From Trichomonas vaginalis G3 (Eukaryota > Parabasalia > Trichomonadida > Trichomonadidae): 64,000 bases of DNA. The DNA is taken from contig NC_067208.1 of NCBI RefSeq assembly GCF_026262505.1, positions 186,001 through 250,000 on the forward strand, in the 5' to 3' direction. The notes below the pieces were generated by a model. The model did not search any database. It was not told where the DNA came from and was given only the letters and a program-made list of their open reading frames with translations. The position numbers and the translations under genes were made by a program. Below, piece after piece: positions 16,465 to 26,663 of this stretch (positions within the stretch are counted from its first letter, which is position 1; each line of letters opens with the position of its first letter).

Positions 16465-19446
16465 ATGTATGATTTAACAGAATATGAAGGCTTAACGATG
16501 TCAGATGTAAAGAAAGGCAAACCAAAAAAGAGACCATATAGAGATGAAAGCACACTGACAAATGACCAGAAAGCCATTTTGGAAGCTCTTAAGCAAACAG
16601 GAAACCCAGCACTTATAGAAAGCTTTTGGAAAGATAATGGTGAAAAGAAGTTTTATAAGAAGAGAAGCGGCAGTTCTGGAAGTATCTTTGCACATTACCT
16701 ATAAATCTTGAACGCTACCAAATCTTCAATGAACTGAACAAAAGAACTGCAACACTTATGACAGAAGATAACTGCTTCGTTTATGCTTGCATTCAGGCTG
16801 GAGTAAATGAAAAACTATTGACCACATGAGAAAGTCATTCGTTTAGAGACTTTCCTCAAAGTAAAGTACAAGAAATTTTGACGCAACAGGTATAGCATTA
16901 ATGTTACCATTGGTTACTTCAATGACTCAAGACATAATGAAATAAAGAGATACATACCAAAAGAATGTGAAACTGTTCGAACTATTGACTTACTTCTTGT
17001 TGAAGACCACTACATGCTAAATGAAAGACTTCCAATGACAACATATTTCATTCGAAACTATATAGAAATCTTGAAGGAGTGTGGTGGAATGAACATTGAA
17101 AAACAGATGAAAATATATACAAAGAGAGAAGATAAATATGTAGTTCGCATGGATAGAACTACACCGCTATGGGATGTTATGAAAACATTGTGGGAGTGCA
17201 AATATTTTGAACCTATTTCTTATGGAGAACTTTTCACATATACGACTGACTTATATAAACAGAACCTTGCACCATTTAAAGATTTGACATATGCTCCAAA
17301 GTATTGTGTACAACTGAAGAAGAAAGCAGAGTCAAAAGAAGTAAATAAAGCTAAATGTAAGTTCATACCTGAGCACGTTTTCTTTGCTGACTTTGAGTGT
17401 AGTACGGATGGCTTTCATAAAGCTTTTAACATCTGTTATGACAGTGAAGATGGTTCAGTTAGTGAAAGTATTTGGGGTCAAAACTGTGCAACAGAATTTT
17501 TGGAAAGACTTCCTGACAAGAGTTTAATATATTTCCATAACCTCAGTTATGACATAAACTTCATCTTAAGACACATGACAGAAGTGAAAGGAACTCCCAT
17601 CATTAAAGGTTCACGAACAATGCAAATAACTGGTTTATATAAAGGAAGGGCAATTATTATAAAAGACTCTTACAGTGTTATAAATAAGAAGCTTAAACTA
17701 TTTCCTGCTATGTTTAACTTACAAACAGGACCGAAAGAAGTATTTCCATATAACTACTACAGCAGTGTTTTGTTAGCAAATGACAACAGAACTGGTGTCA
17801 TTTCTGAAGCATGTAAGTTTATCCATGATGCAGATACATTTATGAAGAACATAGATTCCATCAAAGGTTGCAGAATAGATGAAAACCACTTCGACTTAGA
17901 AAAATATAGCACGTTTTACTGCAAACAAGATGTAAGAATTTTAAGAGAAGGTTTTGTAAAGTTCCGCAATGACTTATTGAAAGAGTTTGATTTAAACGTT
18001 TATGACTACGTTAGTATTTGTTCTATTGCTAACAAATTGTTTGAGAACAGAGTATACTTCCCGAATGGAAATCTTTATGACCTCTCAAATAAACCAAGAG
18101 AATTTATTTCGAGATGCATTCAAGGTGGAAGATGTATGTTGTCAGATAACATGAAACAAAAGAGCAAAAAGAAACTCATTGCTGACTTCGACACTGTTTC
18201 ATTATATCCTTCAGCTATAGCAAGACTTTATACTTTAGAAGGTATTCCAAAAGTATTGAAGGAAGAAATGTTAAGCACAGAGTATCTCATGAGACATTTA
18301 TTCGATGACGACCAAAAGGAACCCATTGGTGAAAAGTTTATGTCTGGCTTCTTTGTTCTCATTAAGATAACAGAGATTGGTATACCCAGACACTTTCATT
18401 TAATAGTTTGCGACCCTGAACTAAATCCAGAACTTAACGTTCCAAGAAGTTCAAACACTTGCTGTCTCATGTATGTTGACCATATAACATTACAAGACCT
18501 CATAAAATATCAAGGTGTCAAATGTGAAGTGTTGCAAGGATACTATTACGATGGAAACAGAGATATGAGAATAAGAGATGAAGTAAAGAAGTTGTTTGAG
18601 TTAAGGTTAAAGTATAAGAAAGAAGAAAACCCCTTACAAGAAATTATAAAACTCATTCTGAACAGCATTTATGGCAAAACTATTCTATCTCCTATTGAGT
18701 CAAAAATAACCATAGTAGATGACAAAGATGCTATAAGATATGCTATAAGAAATTACAACCATATAGTGAAGTTCGAAGGTTTGGATGGTTCAGATAAAAC
18801 TATTTTCAAGCTAACGAAAAGCATTTGCAGACACTTTAACTTCTGTCCACTTGGTGTTAATATTCTGTCTATGTCAAAACGTATTATGAATGAAGTATTC
18901 TGTACTGCAGAGGACATGGGACTTCAAATCTTTTACCAGGATACCGACAGTATGCACTTATATAATGAAGACATCCCAAAGCTTGCAGCAGAGTTTAAGA
19001 AGAGATATGGTCGCGAACTTATAGGAAAGAACCTTGGTCAATTTCATAGCGACTTTGCAGAAATAACACCTGGAAAACAAAGTTTAGCTTATAAAAGTAT
19101 TTTCTGTGGAAAGAAGACCTACATAGACTTACTCACTAACGATTTAAATGAAGTTGCATTTCACTGCAGAATGAAAGGCGTGAAGCAAGATGTTATTGCT
19201 TTAACCGCTAATGAAATGTTTCCTGAAGCTATACAATGCTATTACAATGAAGATAAGAACATTCACATACCTGTTGGAACATATGACAAAGACTCTGAGT
19301 TCAGTTTAATGAAACTTTACAAAGCACTTCATGATGGTCAAGAGATTGCATTCGACTTATGTAAGTCATGTCAACCTTGCTTTGCTGAAAAGTTCAACTT
19401 TTCAATAACGACTAAAACAAGCTTTATTCGTAAGTTGAAGTTCTGA
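16465..19446 (+). pseudogene. Protein-primed family B DNA polymerase, broken
   Basis: The core shows 3'-5' exonuclease motifs (FADFECS near 17388, HNLSYDINF near 17537, YCKQD near 17918) and polymerase motifs A (DFDTVSLYPS near 18187), B (LNSIYGK near 18657) and C (YQDTDSMHL near 18940). This is the replicative polymerase of Polintons, thought to use a terminal protein as primer. The N-terminal part (around 16750-17020) has a Cys in NCFVYACIQAG and a His in VEDHYMLN, spaced like an OTU-type cysteine protease. Broken (a few breaks, near the N-terminal end). The counterpart is 54522-57466. Confidence 0.85.
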
Positions 19447-19506
19447 GGTCATTTATTTTTGTCAGCAATGAGGTCATTCGTGATAAAAATAAAGCTAGCG
19501 TAGATT

Positions 19507-20364
19507 TTACAATACTGCGATGGTAGAGTTTAAGAGTTGTGCTTCAATGTAGAGACAGTCCTTCCCATCTGGAGGCAAGAACACTGGACATTTATGGTCA
19601 TGAGTGGAGTACATGTCTATCCAAAACTCACGATTGAAGCCAGTTAATTTATAGTATTTAGGGTTAGGAAGTGGTGAAGTTCTTGTATGACCAATGAACT
19701 CATTTTCAACGCCTTTGGCTATATTAGAGTAAAGTATTGCTTGCTTTCTATCCCAAATGCCAGGTGTTACAATCTTTGAAAATTCATTTTTCCTCGGAAG
19801 CATTGCATCATAATTGAAAACATTCTTAAAATCATCACTTGGTTCGGAGATTTGAAATCTTATACGTAATGGATTTTCTTTCTTTTTAGCGACTTCATTG
19901 AATGGTGAGAATACAATGAATTGACAGTCATGAGTTCCATCTTCATTTTCATTAAATTCATAATGAAAGTCTATAAGTTGTGGCTGACTACCTTCTTCTT
20001 TCAGTTGTGCAAGAAACTCACGTAAAGGCTGTAAAGTTTGTACTTCAATGTTGAACTTTTTCTCGAACATCTCATTAAATGAAATCATACATTGTTGCAA
20101 TGTTGTATCGTCTTTAAAGTATTTGTATATGTGAATGTTTTGGGCGCTTAAAGACTGTTCGTCATTTTCTATCTCGACTTGAAGTATAAAGTCAACCTTT
20201 CTGAAAGCACGTGTTATATACATAGATGTTATGCCAATGTACTTCTCTTCATTTATGTTCACAATCCAGTCTGTTGGAAACTTAAACGTTACTCTGTTCC
20301 CCTTTATTTTGACGTCAGGGTTTTCACTACTGAACGCAACAGTTAAAGGTATTTGTCTATACAT
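19507..20364 (-). CDS. Candidate minor capsid protein, 285 aa
   Basis: Starts MYRQIPLTVAFSSENP. It is rich in beta-type segments (FKFPTDWIVNI, EKYIGITSMYITRAFRK) and ends PVFLPPDGKDCLYIEAQ. The ending resembles that of 3269-4148 (LPKDGKDGLIIEM), hence the guess that both are jelly-roll-type minor capsid or vertex proteins. It is convergent with the polymerase gene. The leader TTTATTTTTATCCGAATTAA fits the element promoter pattern. The frame looks whole; the counterpart 57537-58386 is broken. Confidence 0.55.
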   Translation of the reverse strand: MYRQIPLTVAFSSENPDVKIKGNRVTFKFPTDWIVNINEEKYIGITSMYITRAFRKVDFILQVEIENDEQSLSAQNIHIYKYFKDDTTLQQCMISFNEMFEKKFNIEVQTLQPLREFLAQLKEEGSQPQLIDFHYEFNENEDGTHDCQFIVFSPFNEVAKKKENPLRIRFQISEPSDDFKNVFNYDAMLPRKNEFSKIVTPGIWDRKQAILYSNIAKGVENEFIGHTRTSPLPNPKYYKLTGFNREFWIDMYSTHDHKCPVFLPPDGKDCLYIEAQLLNSTIAVL

Positions 20365-20388
20365 TTAATTCGGATAAAAATAAACCAT

Positions 20389-20642
20389 TTACTCTTTCTT
20401 TGCTTCAGCTTCTTTAGCTTTTGCTTCTTCTCTAGCTTTTTTCGCCAGCAAACGTGGGTTCTTCTGTCTTCCAGCAGCTAATGCAGCTAGTTGTTTTTCA
20501 CTAAGTTTTCTCTTTGGTCTCTCTGGCTTTTGTTCTTGTTTTTGTTCCTTCAGTTCGGATAAAATTTGCTCGCGAATTTCTTTCTTCAATGCTTCAACAT
20601 CTATGACCCTTGGGTCTTGTCCGTAGGGCTTGTCTGAGTCAT
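20389..20642 (-). pseudogene. Small highly charged helical protein gene, broken
   Basis: The deduced protein is a Lys/Glu/Ala-rich helix with KRKLSEKQLAALAAGRQKN in the middle, a motif type that recurs in small basic proteins of large DNA viruses and Polintons. A DNA-binding or virion-core role is inference. The start at 20642 (MTQTSP) is taken from the position shared with 58411-58682 and from the TTTTTATCTGCAGTCAA-like leader. Broken (about one break). Confidence 0.5.
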
Positions 20643-20687
20643 TTGACTGCAGATAAAAAACAAAATTAAAACTTTAACCGATGTAAA

Positions 20688-21112
20688 ATGAGCTTGTCAA
20701 AATCAGAGCGAGAGTCTATTATATTAAATGACGCAAGAGGAATACAACATCCTTTCTATTACGTAAGTCAGAGTAAAGATGGTAAAATATACGTAAGAAA
20801 AAGAAAGGTTCCATTAGCGAATGCAGAGAGCGACAACATTAAGGTGCATGGCAAGGGTGAAGCCCATATAAAACCTTCTGTTCAAACTGAAAAGTCAATA
20901 GAACAGAAGAAAAGAAGCCAGATGTACTTTCAATAACGAACCAAGAGCTTATTGCAAAGTTCGTGAATTTCATTGAAAAACAAACCGAGTCAAAGAACCC
21001 TGACCCGCCAGTGAAAGAAGTTGAGACAAAAGAGAATGTACAGTTCATTGAAAATGTCAAGAAACAACTTCCACCACGAATACCAAGAAGAAGAGTGAGA
21101 ATAATGAAGTAA
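20688..21112 (+). pseudogene. Maverick gene with a KDG-IYVRKRK domain, broken
   Basis: The N-terminal domain (HPFYYVSQSKDGKIYVRKRKVP) resembles the domain in the 78-aa protein at 23249-23485 (EGFYVHTMKDGRVQFRKIKQP). A Lys/Glu-rich region and a basic PRRRVRIMK tail follow. A GC-rich hairpin pair lies inside the gene at about 20842-20865. It does not stay in one frame in either Maverick, so it is listed as broken (about one break). Function unknown. Confidence 0.5.
20842..20865 (+). repeat. Altered copy of a double hairpin
   Basis: The second hairpin here is GGGTGAAGCCC with one wobble pair, and the first is incomplete. The full version is in the second Maverick at 58882-58907. Confidence 0.55.
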
Positions 21113-21139
21113 ATAGATATTTTTATCTGAAGTAAATAC

Positions 21140-22718
21140 ATGCAGAACGAACAGCTAAACGAATTTACTCCAGCAGAGCATATTCATCAGATTCGCTCAT
21201 ATTTCGATATCATAGACAATGCAGTTCAAATTGGTGACACTAATAGAAAATATTCTGACGCAAAGATTCCATCACAACCTGGAACTGCTAAAGATAACAC
21301 ATGGGTAACATTCAATCTCTCACCTCCTGGTGAAAATATGTTGGACCTTTACAATACATTCATTACGTATAAAATGGAAGGTCAATTTATTGCAGATAAA
21401 GAAATTGGTTCAGGTTCCAATAAAACAAACCCACCAGGATTTTGGATTGGTTTCGATGACGCTTTCTATGCAGTTGCTGGATATCAAATCCTTGCAAATG
21501 GTCGTATCGTATATTCTCAAGACAACGCAAGAGAAGAAGCATATATAACTTCAAACTCACAAACTACCGAACAAATAAAGAAAGTAGATGTTTTCTCAAA
21601 GACTCGACATGAAGATGTATGGAGTCATTCGGGAACATGCAGAACAGGACAAATTGTTAGTGGTCCAATTACAGCAGGAAAATCATTTGATTTTAAGCTT
21701 CGTTTAAGAATTCCTGTTAGAAGATTCCTTCCATTAGAAGCTATTCGATTTATTCCAGCTTTTGCAGGAAACATTCAGCTTAAAGTAAAGTTCAGTAGCG
21801 ACGCCTTACAATGCACATCTATATCTGTAAATGATATCATTGCTTTCAATCCAACTCTTAAAGTTGCATTTGCTTCAGATTCAAATCCACCGACAAATAA
21901 ATTTGTTCCATGGAATGAACCATTCACTATGATAACGAAGGCATAGAAGCTAGTGGAACAGTTACTATTACAACTGTAACCAGCAACTATTTCGAACAAA
22001 GATGGATTTTAATGAATGTTTCATTCATCCAAAGTCATTCTCTTTAGACCCTAACATTTATACAGAACTTGTAGAACATTATACAAACGAGGCTTTATGT
22101 TTTCCTGTTAAAGTTATGGATTGGATTCCTATGGACGGTTCATTCTCAAAGAATACAGATAGTTCAAGTGCAACATTTACAGCAGCTTATACGCCTATTA
22201 ATGTTAAAAGTATTTGGGCACTATTTAGAAAGAAAGACAACTATTATGTTAATTTTGAGAACCCTAAGTTTAAATATCTTCAGCTTTCCATGGGAGCTTA
22301 TGGAAATATGCCTGCAGAACCTGAAAAATCATATGGACCTGTATTTTATGAAATGGTTGCGAACGCTTGCAATACAAACAATGATATGATAGGATTTAAT
22401 GAAGATGTTATGAGGTCATTGGTGGATGATGGTAGTGTGGAACATAAATGGGATAGCTATGACAACACACATTTCTTATGTGGTTTTCCAACAGAAGTGG
22501 ACTTTTGCTTCCAGCAAGGTCAAACATCTACTGCTCCAATAACATACAAATTGTCTGTTAAAGGACCTATTGAACTAGCAACTGAAAATGTACCAAAGCC
22601 ACTTATTGGATTTATGAGGGATTGTTGCTTTGCAATACAAGTAAGACAGTCAGGCATACCAATAATAAGACTTGACGACTATAACTTAGCACGGACGACA
22701 GTGAGGAATAAAGGATGA
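21140..22718 (+). pseudogene. Double jelly-roll major capsid protein, broken
   Basis: Located after the polymerase, as in other Polintons. Features of Polinton-type major capsid proteins include FDFKLRLRIPVRRFLPLE followed by RFIPAFAGNIQLKVKF at the first jelly roll, and repeated beta-strand-rich segments through the second half. The protein would form the hexameric shell. The leader ATTTTTATCTGAAGTAAATAC fits the element promoter pattern. Broken (about one break). The counterpart 59182-60762 is also broken. Confidence 0.7.
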
Positions 22719-22741
22719 ACGTTTATTTTTAAAGCTTATAA

Positions 22742-23200
22742 ATGAGTTCTTCATCAAGCTCTCGTGAACCTTCACCATCTATGAAACAAACTTTACCAAA
22801 CGATTATGGAGCACCTATTGAATATTTCTTACGAGCTGCACAATGGCAAAGAGCAGTCTCACCAAGGTTAGGTGTTCCACCAGCTCCTGTCAAAAATAGC
22901 ATTTGGTCAAGTCCTTATATAAGATATGGTCTCCCACTAGGTTTGCTAGCTACAGCAGGAGCAGTTATGATGTTGAAAAGAAATAAAGCAAATGTTATAA
23001 ATAATACTGAAGTAGCTGAAGTTAAACAAACTCCAACACCTTCGTCAAAACCAACGCCTTCACAAGCAAAACCTTCAATGACTCCTGAACCTATGGAAGT
23101 ACAAACTCCTGTTCAAAAGTCAACTCCTAAACCGACTCCAACATTTAAACCAGAACCTACGCCTCAAATAAATCGTAAAACTCCTGCGTTTCCTTACTGA
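22742..23200 (+). CDS. Small membrane-segment virion protein, 152 aa
   Basis: A Ser/Pro-rich head is followed by a helical stretch (EYFLRAAQWQRAV), one hydrophobic segment at about residues 59-78 (YIRYGLPLGLLATAGAVMML), and a long Pro/Thr/Lys-rich tail with repeated TPxP motifs. It is likely a minor membrane-interacting virion protein, by inference from its position right after the capsid gene. The frame looks whole; the counterpart 60785-61255 is broken. Confidence 0.6.
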   Translation: MSSSSSSREPSPSMKQTLPNDYGAPIEYFLRAAQWQRAVSPRLGVPPAPVKNSIWSSPYIRYGLPLGLLATAGAVMMLKRNKANVINNTEVAEVKQTPTPSSKPTPSQAKPSMTPEPMEVQTPVQKSTPKPTPTFKPEPTPQINRKTPAFPY

Positions 23201-23248
23201 AAAAATAACGTTATTTTTATTTTATTTGAACATTTTTATTTGATTGAA

Positions 23249-23485
23249 ATGACGACTAAAGTCACTGAAGCAATGAAACAAAAGTTTTTGGTAGAATACA
23301 TTAAATCAGGAATTATTCCAGAAGGTTTTTACGTTCATACTATGAAGGATGGTAGAGTTCAGTTTAGAAAGATAAAGCAACCATTAGATAGAGAAGGAAT
23401 TTTGAGAAAGATTAAACTTCATGAGGACAACATTGCTGAACTTAAGAAGAAGTTAGAAGAGTTGGAGAAAGGAAGAGAGTTATAA
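23249..23485 (+). CDS. KDG-domain small protein, 78 aa
   Basis: The ATG of MTTKVTEAMKQ is used, since the upstream MIE would need TTG. FYVHTMKDGRVQFRKIKQP is followed by a C-terminal coiled-coil-like helix (ENIAELKKKLEELEK type). The KDG segment is shared with 20688-21112, so the two are probably paralogues. Copies are at 38666-38902 (identical protein) and 61304-61542 (broken). Function unknown. Confidence 0.6.
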   Translation: MTTKVTEAMKQKFLVEYIKSGIIPEGFYVHTMKDGRVQFRKIKQPLDREGILRKIKLHEDNIAELKKKLEELEKGREL

Positions 23486-24156
23486 AGCAATGAATTCAAC
23501 AGGTTAGAAAAGAGGTTAGATATCGGGTTAGATCTAACCTTCTACCCTAAATTTATTTTTGTGCTATGTTTTCATACGTGTGCGGGTGGTGATATCATTA
23601 ATTTTTAAGTTTATTTTTATTTTATTTTTATTTTATTTGGATGTAATGACAGAACAAAAGCAACTCATACAAATCAAAACATATAACAAACATACATTTA
23701 AACATTTATTCTTCCTTCCTGAGCATAACATGTTCTTTCAAATACATCCGAGACCAGTTGACTTTTCATTGACTGTTTATAAAGATAGAAATAGTTATAT
23801 CATTAAACCATACGATGACGAAGGTAAGTTATGTAAATTGTACGTTAAGAAGTTAGAGAAAGTTTATGGCTTCAAGTATGACTACAATAGGGTTAACACT
23901 GATGATGAAGATATTGAGGAAAATTTATGAGAACATTAGTGAAGTCGTTAGTGAGAACGATAGTGAGAACGTTTATTTTTTACATTAGTGAGTTCGTTAG
24001 TGAAGTGGTTGGCGGCTTTGTAAATATTTAAGGTTAAATTAGTTTTTGCGTTCATGTTGTAAAATATACGTTAACGGTTTTGTAAAGTGTCAAATTCACA
24101 AGTATTGGGTAAGGTGGAACGCAGTGCCACCATACCCAAGACTTGTATACTAACTG
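23480..24156 (-). repeat. Third Maverick terminus, a right end that does not pair with 1849
   Basis: Ends in the inverse of AGTTAGTATACAAGTCTTGG, which differs from the outer pair (AGTTAGTATGGTTAAGTTGG). It also carries a different version of the palindrome-containing stretch (23527-23538, with ACCTTCTACCC next to it). The flank at 24157 (GTTGTTGG) is the middle of a KilA-N/GIY-YIG gene, so this end once belonged to a Maverick copy inserted into another element. Confidence 0.75.
23646..23930 (+). CDS. Terminal-repeat-encoded small protein, 94 aa (inner copy)
   Basis: Same protein as 2078-2362 and 39071-39355. It lies inside the inner right terminus. See the entry at 2078 for motifs. Keeping the same protein sequence in three termini suggests selection or gene conversion between ends. 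Confidence 0.7.
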   Translation: MTEQKQLIQIKTYNKHTFKHLFFLPEHNMFFQIHPRPVDFSLTVYKDRNSYIIKPYDDEGKLCKLYVKKLEKVYGFKYDYNRVNTDDEDIEENL

Positions 24157-24482
24157 TTGTTGGATATAACTTCATAACATATGGTTCGTTCGACTCAGAA
24201 CGTTGCAGTGAAGGCTTACTTTACATCGTTCAGAAACCGAAGGACTTCAATACAAAGAGATATAAGATAGGAAGAACATATAATATAACTCAAAGATATG
24301 ACAGTACAGTCAATAGAGTTAAGGTTGTGTTCGTTAACGATATGAGAGCTGCAGAAACAGAACTACTTGAAAAGTTTGAGAAAATGTATGGTGCTCCCAT
24401 AAAAGGTAAAGAAACGTTTGAAGTAGATGAGATAGGTAAAGCTATAAAATTATTTGACGAAGTTGCTGAAAAATACATGTAA
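24157..24482 (+). pseudogene. 3' part of a KilA-N/GIY-YIG gene, cut by a Maverick end
   Basis: Contains the GIY-YIG-type segment LLYIVQKPKDF, then YKIGRTYNITQRYDS, and the downstream region ETELLEKFEKMYGAP, close to the T5orf172-like branch of the superfamily. The intact-looking relative is 52159-52770, which has a KilA-N domain in front. This copy lacks the front because it abuts the Maverick terminus ending at 24156. A noisy second copy starts at 32461. Confidence 0.75.
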
Positions 24483-24539
24483 AGCGTTTATTTTTACGCT
24501 TGACTTCAGATGGCTCAGGTAGCTCTATAAGGTAAATTG

Positions 24540-24900
24540 TCTTGTCAAATCCTTCTGGTATTCCGAGTCCTTCCATCCGACATTCCAAGTCCTTCCTTCC
24601 AACAAGAAAAAAATTTCCCGACAACTGGAAAAAAATTTCCTGACAACTGGAAAAAAATTTCCCGACAACTGGAAAAAAATTTCCTGTTGTTCGTCCGTAA
24701 ACCATTCAAATTTTCGAAAATTGAGAACTTTTTGGTCGAACTTCAGAAAAAGTTTTTCCTTCCGACAGAAAAAGTTTTTCCTTCCGACATTCCGAGTTTT
24801 TCCTTCCGACATTCCGAGTCCTTCCTTCCGACATTCCGAGTCCTTCCTTCCAACAGGAAAAGTCCTTCCTTCCGACAGGACACAAACGGATGGCTGACGT
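24540..24900. repeat. Two families of short tandem repeats
   Basis: About 24606-24690: four units of roughly 21 bases built on AAAAAAATTTCC and GACAACTGG. About 24735-24880: units built on CCTTCCGACATTCCGAG. There are no unique spacers, so this is not a CRISPR array. The open frames through the block look like repeat by-products. Confidence 0.75.
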
Positions 24901-25032
24901 TCCTCTTCCTGAATGTCTTCCAAAGCCAGAAGAACCGACAGCCCCAGCACCACAACAGACTAAGACTAAACACTTACATTTTTCAAGCTTGACTTTTTAC
25001 AATTTGAATTTTGTTGCTGAATTCAGTAAAAA

Positions 25033-25737
25033 TAATGTTTAGGGTAGAAGGTTAGATCTAACCTCTTTTCTACCCTCTTTTCTACCCTCTTGAATTTTCA
25101 TGAATTTCCTTAAGATAGAAAAAATAAAGTTAGTTTTATTTTTTTTTATTTTTTTATTTTGTATGTAAGGACAGATATGTCAACATCAGAGAACACAACA
25201 ACAGTTATAGTCCATGAAGCTATAAGTGAAGAATATGAGTGGGTTCAGTTTAACAAACAACTCCGTCTCATTCGTTCAGTCAAAGACGATATGTACCAAA
25301 TGCAAAGTATTTTGACAGCATGTTTTGCTCCAGATACCAAACATACAGACGATTGGTTCAAAAACCAAAGCACACAAGAACTTTTGAGCGAAGCACAGCG
25401 AGACATACTTTTTTCTGAAAACAGTGAAGAACAGCGAGCCCGACTTCCATCGGGGTCGCCAAAACTCTATGAAAATCGTAAAAATTTGCCAAATGGTTTG
25501 AGAGGTTGGTATGTACATAGACTTCTTGTAAATGCAGTTGCAATGTGGGCTTCACCTCGCTATGCTTGTTATATTTTCATGATGTTAGATGAACTATAAT
25601 TTTTAGGGCATGTGTCAAACCGTTGAGTTTTCACAAAATTTAAAAAATAACGTTTACCATGTGAAACGTTTATAAAATAACTGGGGTAGAAAAGAGGGTA
25701 GAAAGGAGGTTAGATCTAACCTTCTACCCTAAATTAT
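25033..25737. mobile_element. Second cassette type: short KilA-N gene between variant inverted repeats
   Basis: Arms near 25033-25090 and 25683-25737 are inverted copies centred on GTTAGATCTAAC (25051-25062, 25709-25720). Their flanking arms read GGGTAGAAAAGAGGGTAG instead of the GTTAGAAAAG type seen at 11434. Both arms have changed in the same way. One gene lies between them. Confidence 0.55.
25177..25599 (+). CDS. Short KilA-N protein, 140 aa
   Basis: Contains the KilA-N features (IRSVKDDMYQMQSIL, DWFKNQSTQELL, LRGWYVHRLLVNAVAMWASP, MMLDEL) but stops right after the domain and has no C-terminal region. The start MSTSENTTT follows the same leader as the longer paralogue. Its variable site at about 25420-25460 holds an imperfect ten-pair hairpin. 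It is probably a DNA-binding protein. The short form may be a relic or a real short product. Confidence 0.6.
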   Translation: MSTSENTTTVIVHEAISEEYEWVQFNKQLRLIRSVKDDMYQMQSILTACFAPDTKHTDDWFKNQSTQELLSEAQRDILFSENSEEQRARLPSGSPKLYENRKNLPNGLRGWYVHRLLVNAVAMWASPRYACYIFMMLDEL

Positions 25738-25841
25738 ATTTTTATTGAATTCAGCACAAAAATCATGAGTTTCCTTAAGACAGAAAAAATAAAGTTAGTT
25801 TTATTTTTATTTATTTTTTTATTTTGTATGTAAAGACAGAT

Positions 25842-26648
25842 ATGTCAACAACAGAGAACACAACAACAGTTATAGTCCATGAAGCTATAAATGAAGAATA
25901 TGAGTACATACAGTATAACAAACAGTTACGTCTCATTCGTTCGGTCAAAGACGATATGTACCAAATGCAAAGTATTTTGAATGCTCTTCGTTCTACAAAG
26001 CAAGCACGTCATTGGTTTGAAAACCAACAGACAAAAGAACTTTTAGAAGAATTTCCTCATATGTTTGCGACCGGTAGAAAACAGCCGGTCGAGATTCCGT
26101 ACGAAAATCGTGAAAAATTGCCAAACGGTTTGAGAGGATATTATGTACATAGACTTCTTGTAAATGCTGTTGCAATGTGGGCTTCACCTCGCTATGCTTG
26201 TTATATTTTCATGATGTTAGATGAAATTCATAGACAAGAACGTGAAGAGCTAGAGAACAAGCTTGAAGCAAAAGACAAAAACATACAGAAAAGAATACCA
26301 CGTTCGGTACCAAAAGGAAAGGAAAAGAACTATAAGTATATGATTTATACTGAAGAGATGGAAAATGAAGAAGACAGAGATATGGTTATGTTGCATTTAG
26401 TCAGAAGAAACAACAAAAGCTTTTACGACCTTGCTAAGATTTACAAATCTGACAGAAATTGGTTCTATCGTGAAAACTTACCGATTTCAATGACACCGAA
26501 TGAAGATGTGAAACAAATAGTTCAAGATACTTTACCTCAAACACACTATGATATTAAAGGTTGTACAATACTTACCTTCAAAGAAGACTTACCGCTACTG
26601 AAAGAAAAAATAACAGAGTATTTTGACAACTTCAAACAAGCAGAGTAA
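25842..26648 (+). CDS. KilA-N domain protein, 268 aa
   Basis: Same two-part design as 13463-14287: KilA-N at about residues 20-125, then a charged linker, then YKYMIYTEEME and VMLHLVRRNNKSFYDLAKIY. The variable site carries the hairpin CGACCGG/CCGGTCG at 26068-26091, unlike the hairpins in the paralogues. The gene ends convergently with the ATPase gene at 26664. The frame looks whole. Likely DNA-binding; the target is unknown. Confidence 0.7.
   Translation: MSTTENTTTVIVHEAINEEYEYIQYNKQLRLIRSVKDDMYQMQSILNALRSTKQARHWFENQQTKELLEEFPHMFATGRKQPVEIPYENREKLPNGLRGYYVHRLLVNAVAMWASPRYACYIFMMLDEIHRQEREELENKLEAKDKNIQKRIPRSVPKGKEKNYKYMIYTEEMENEEDRDMVMLHLVRRNNKSFYDLAKIYKSDRNWFYRENLPISMTPNEDVKQIVQDTLPQTHYDIKGCTILTFKEDLPLLKEKITEYFDNFKQAE
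26068..26091 (+). repeat. Hairpin at the variable site of a KilA-N gene
   Basis: CGACCGG pairs with CCGGTCG (seven pairs, ten-base loop), in frame between the two halves of the KilA-N domain. Confidence 0.6.
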
Positions 26649-26663
26649 ATGAACTCTTTATTT

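Noticed and set aside
1849-24156. A single complete Maverick from 1849 to 24156
   Set aside because: Gene content fits, but the two tips differ and the flanks do not match: mariner on the left, a KilA-N/GIY-YIG gene on the right. The pair for 1849 is 39584.
24540-24900. CRISPR-like array
   Set aside because: The units follow one another without unique spacers of constant length, the host is a eukaryote and no cas genes are present.
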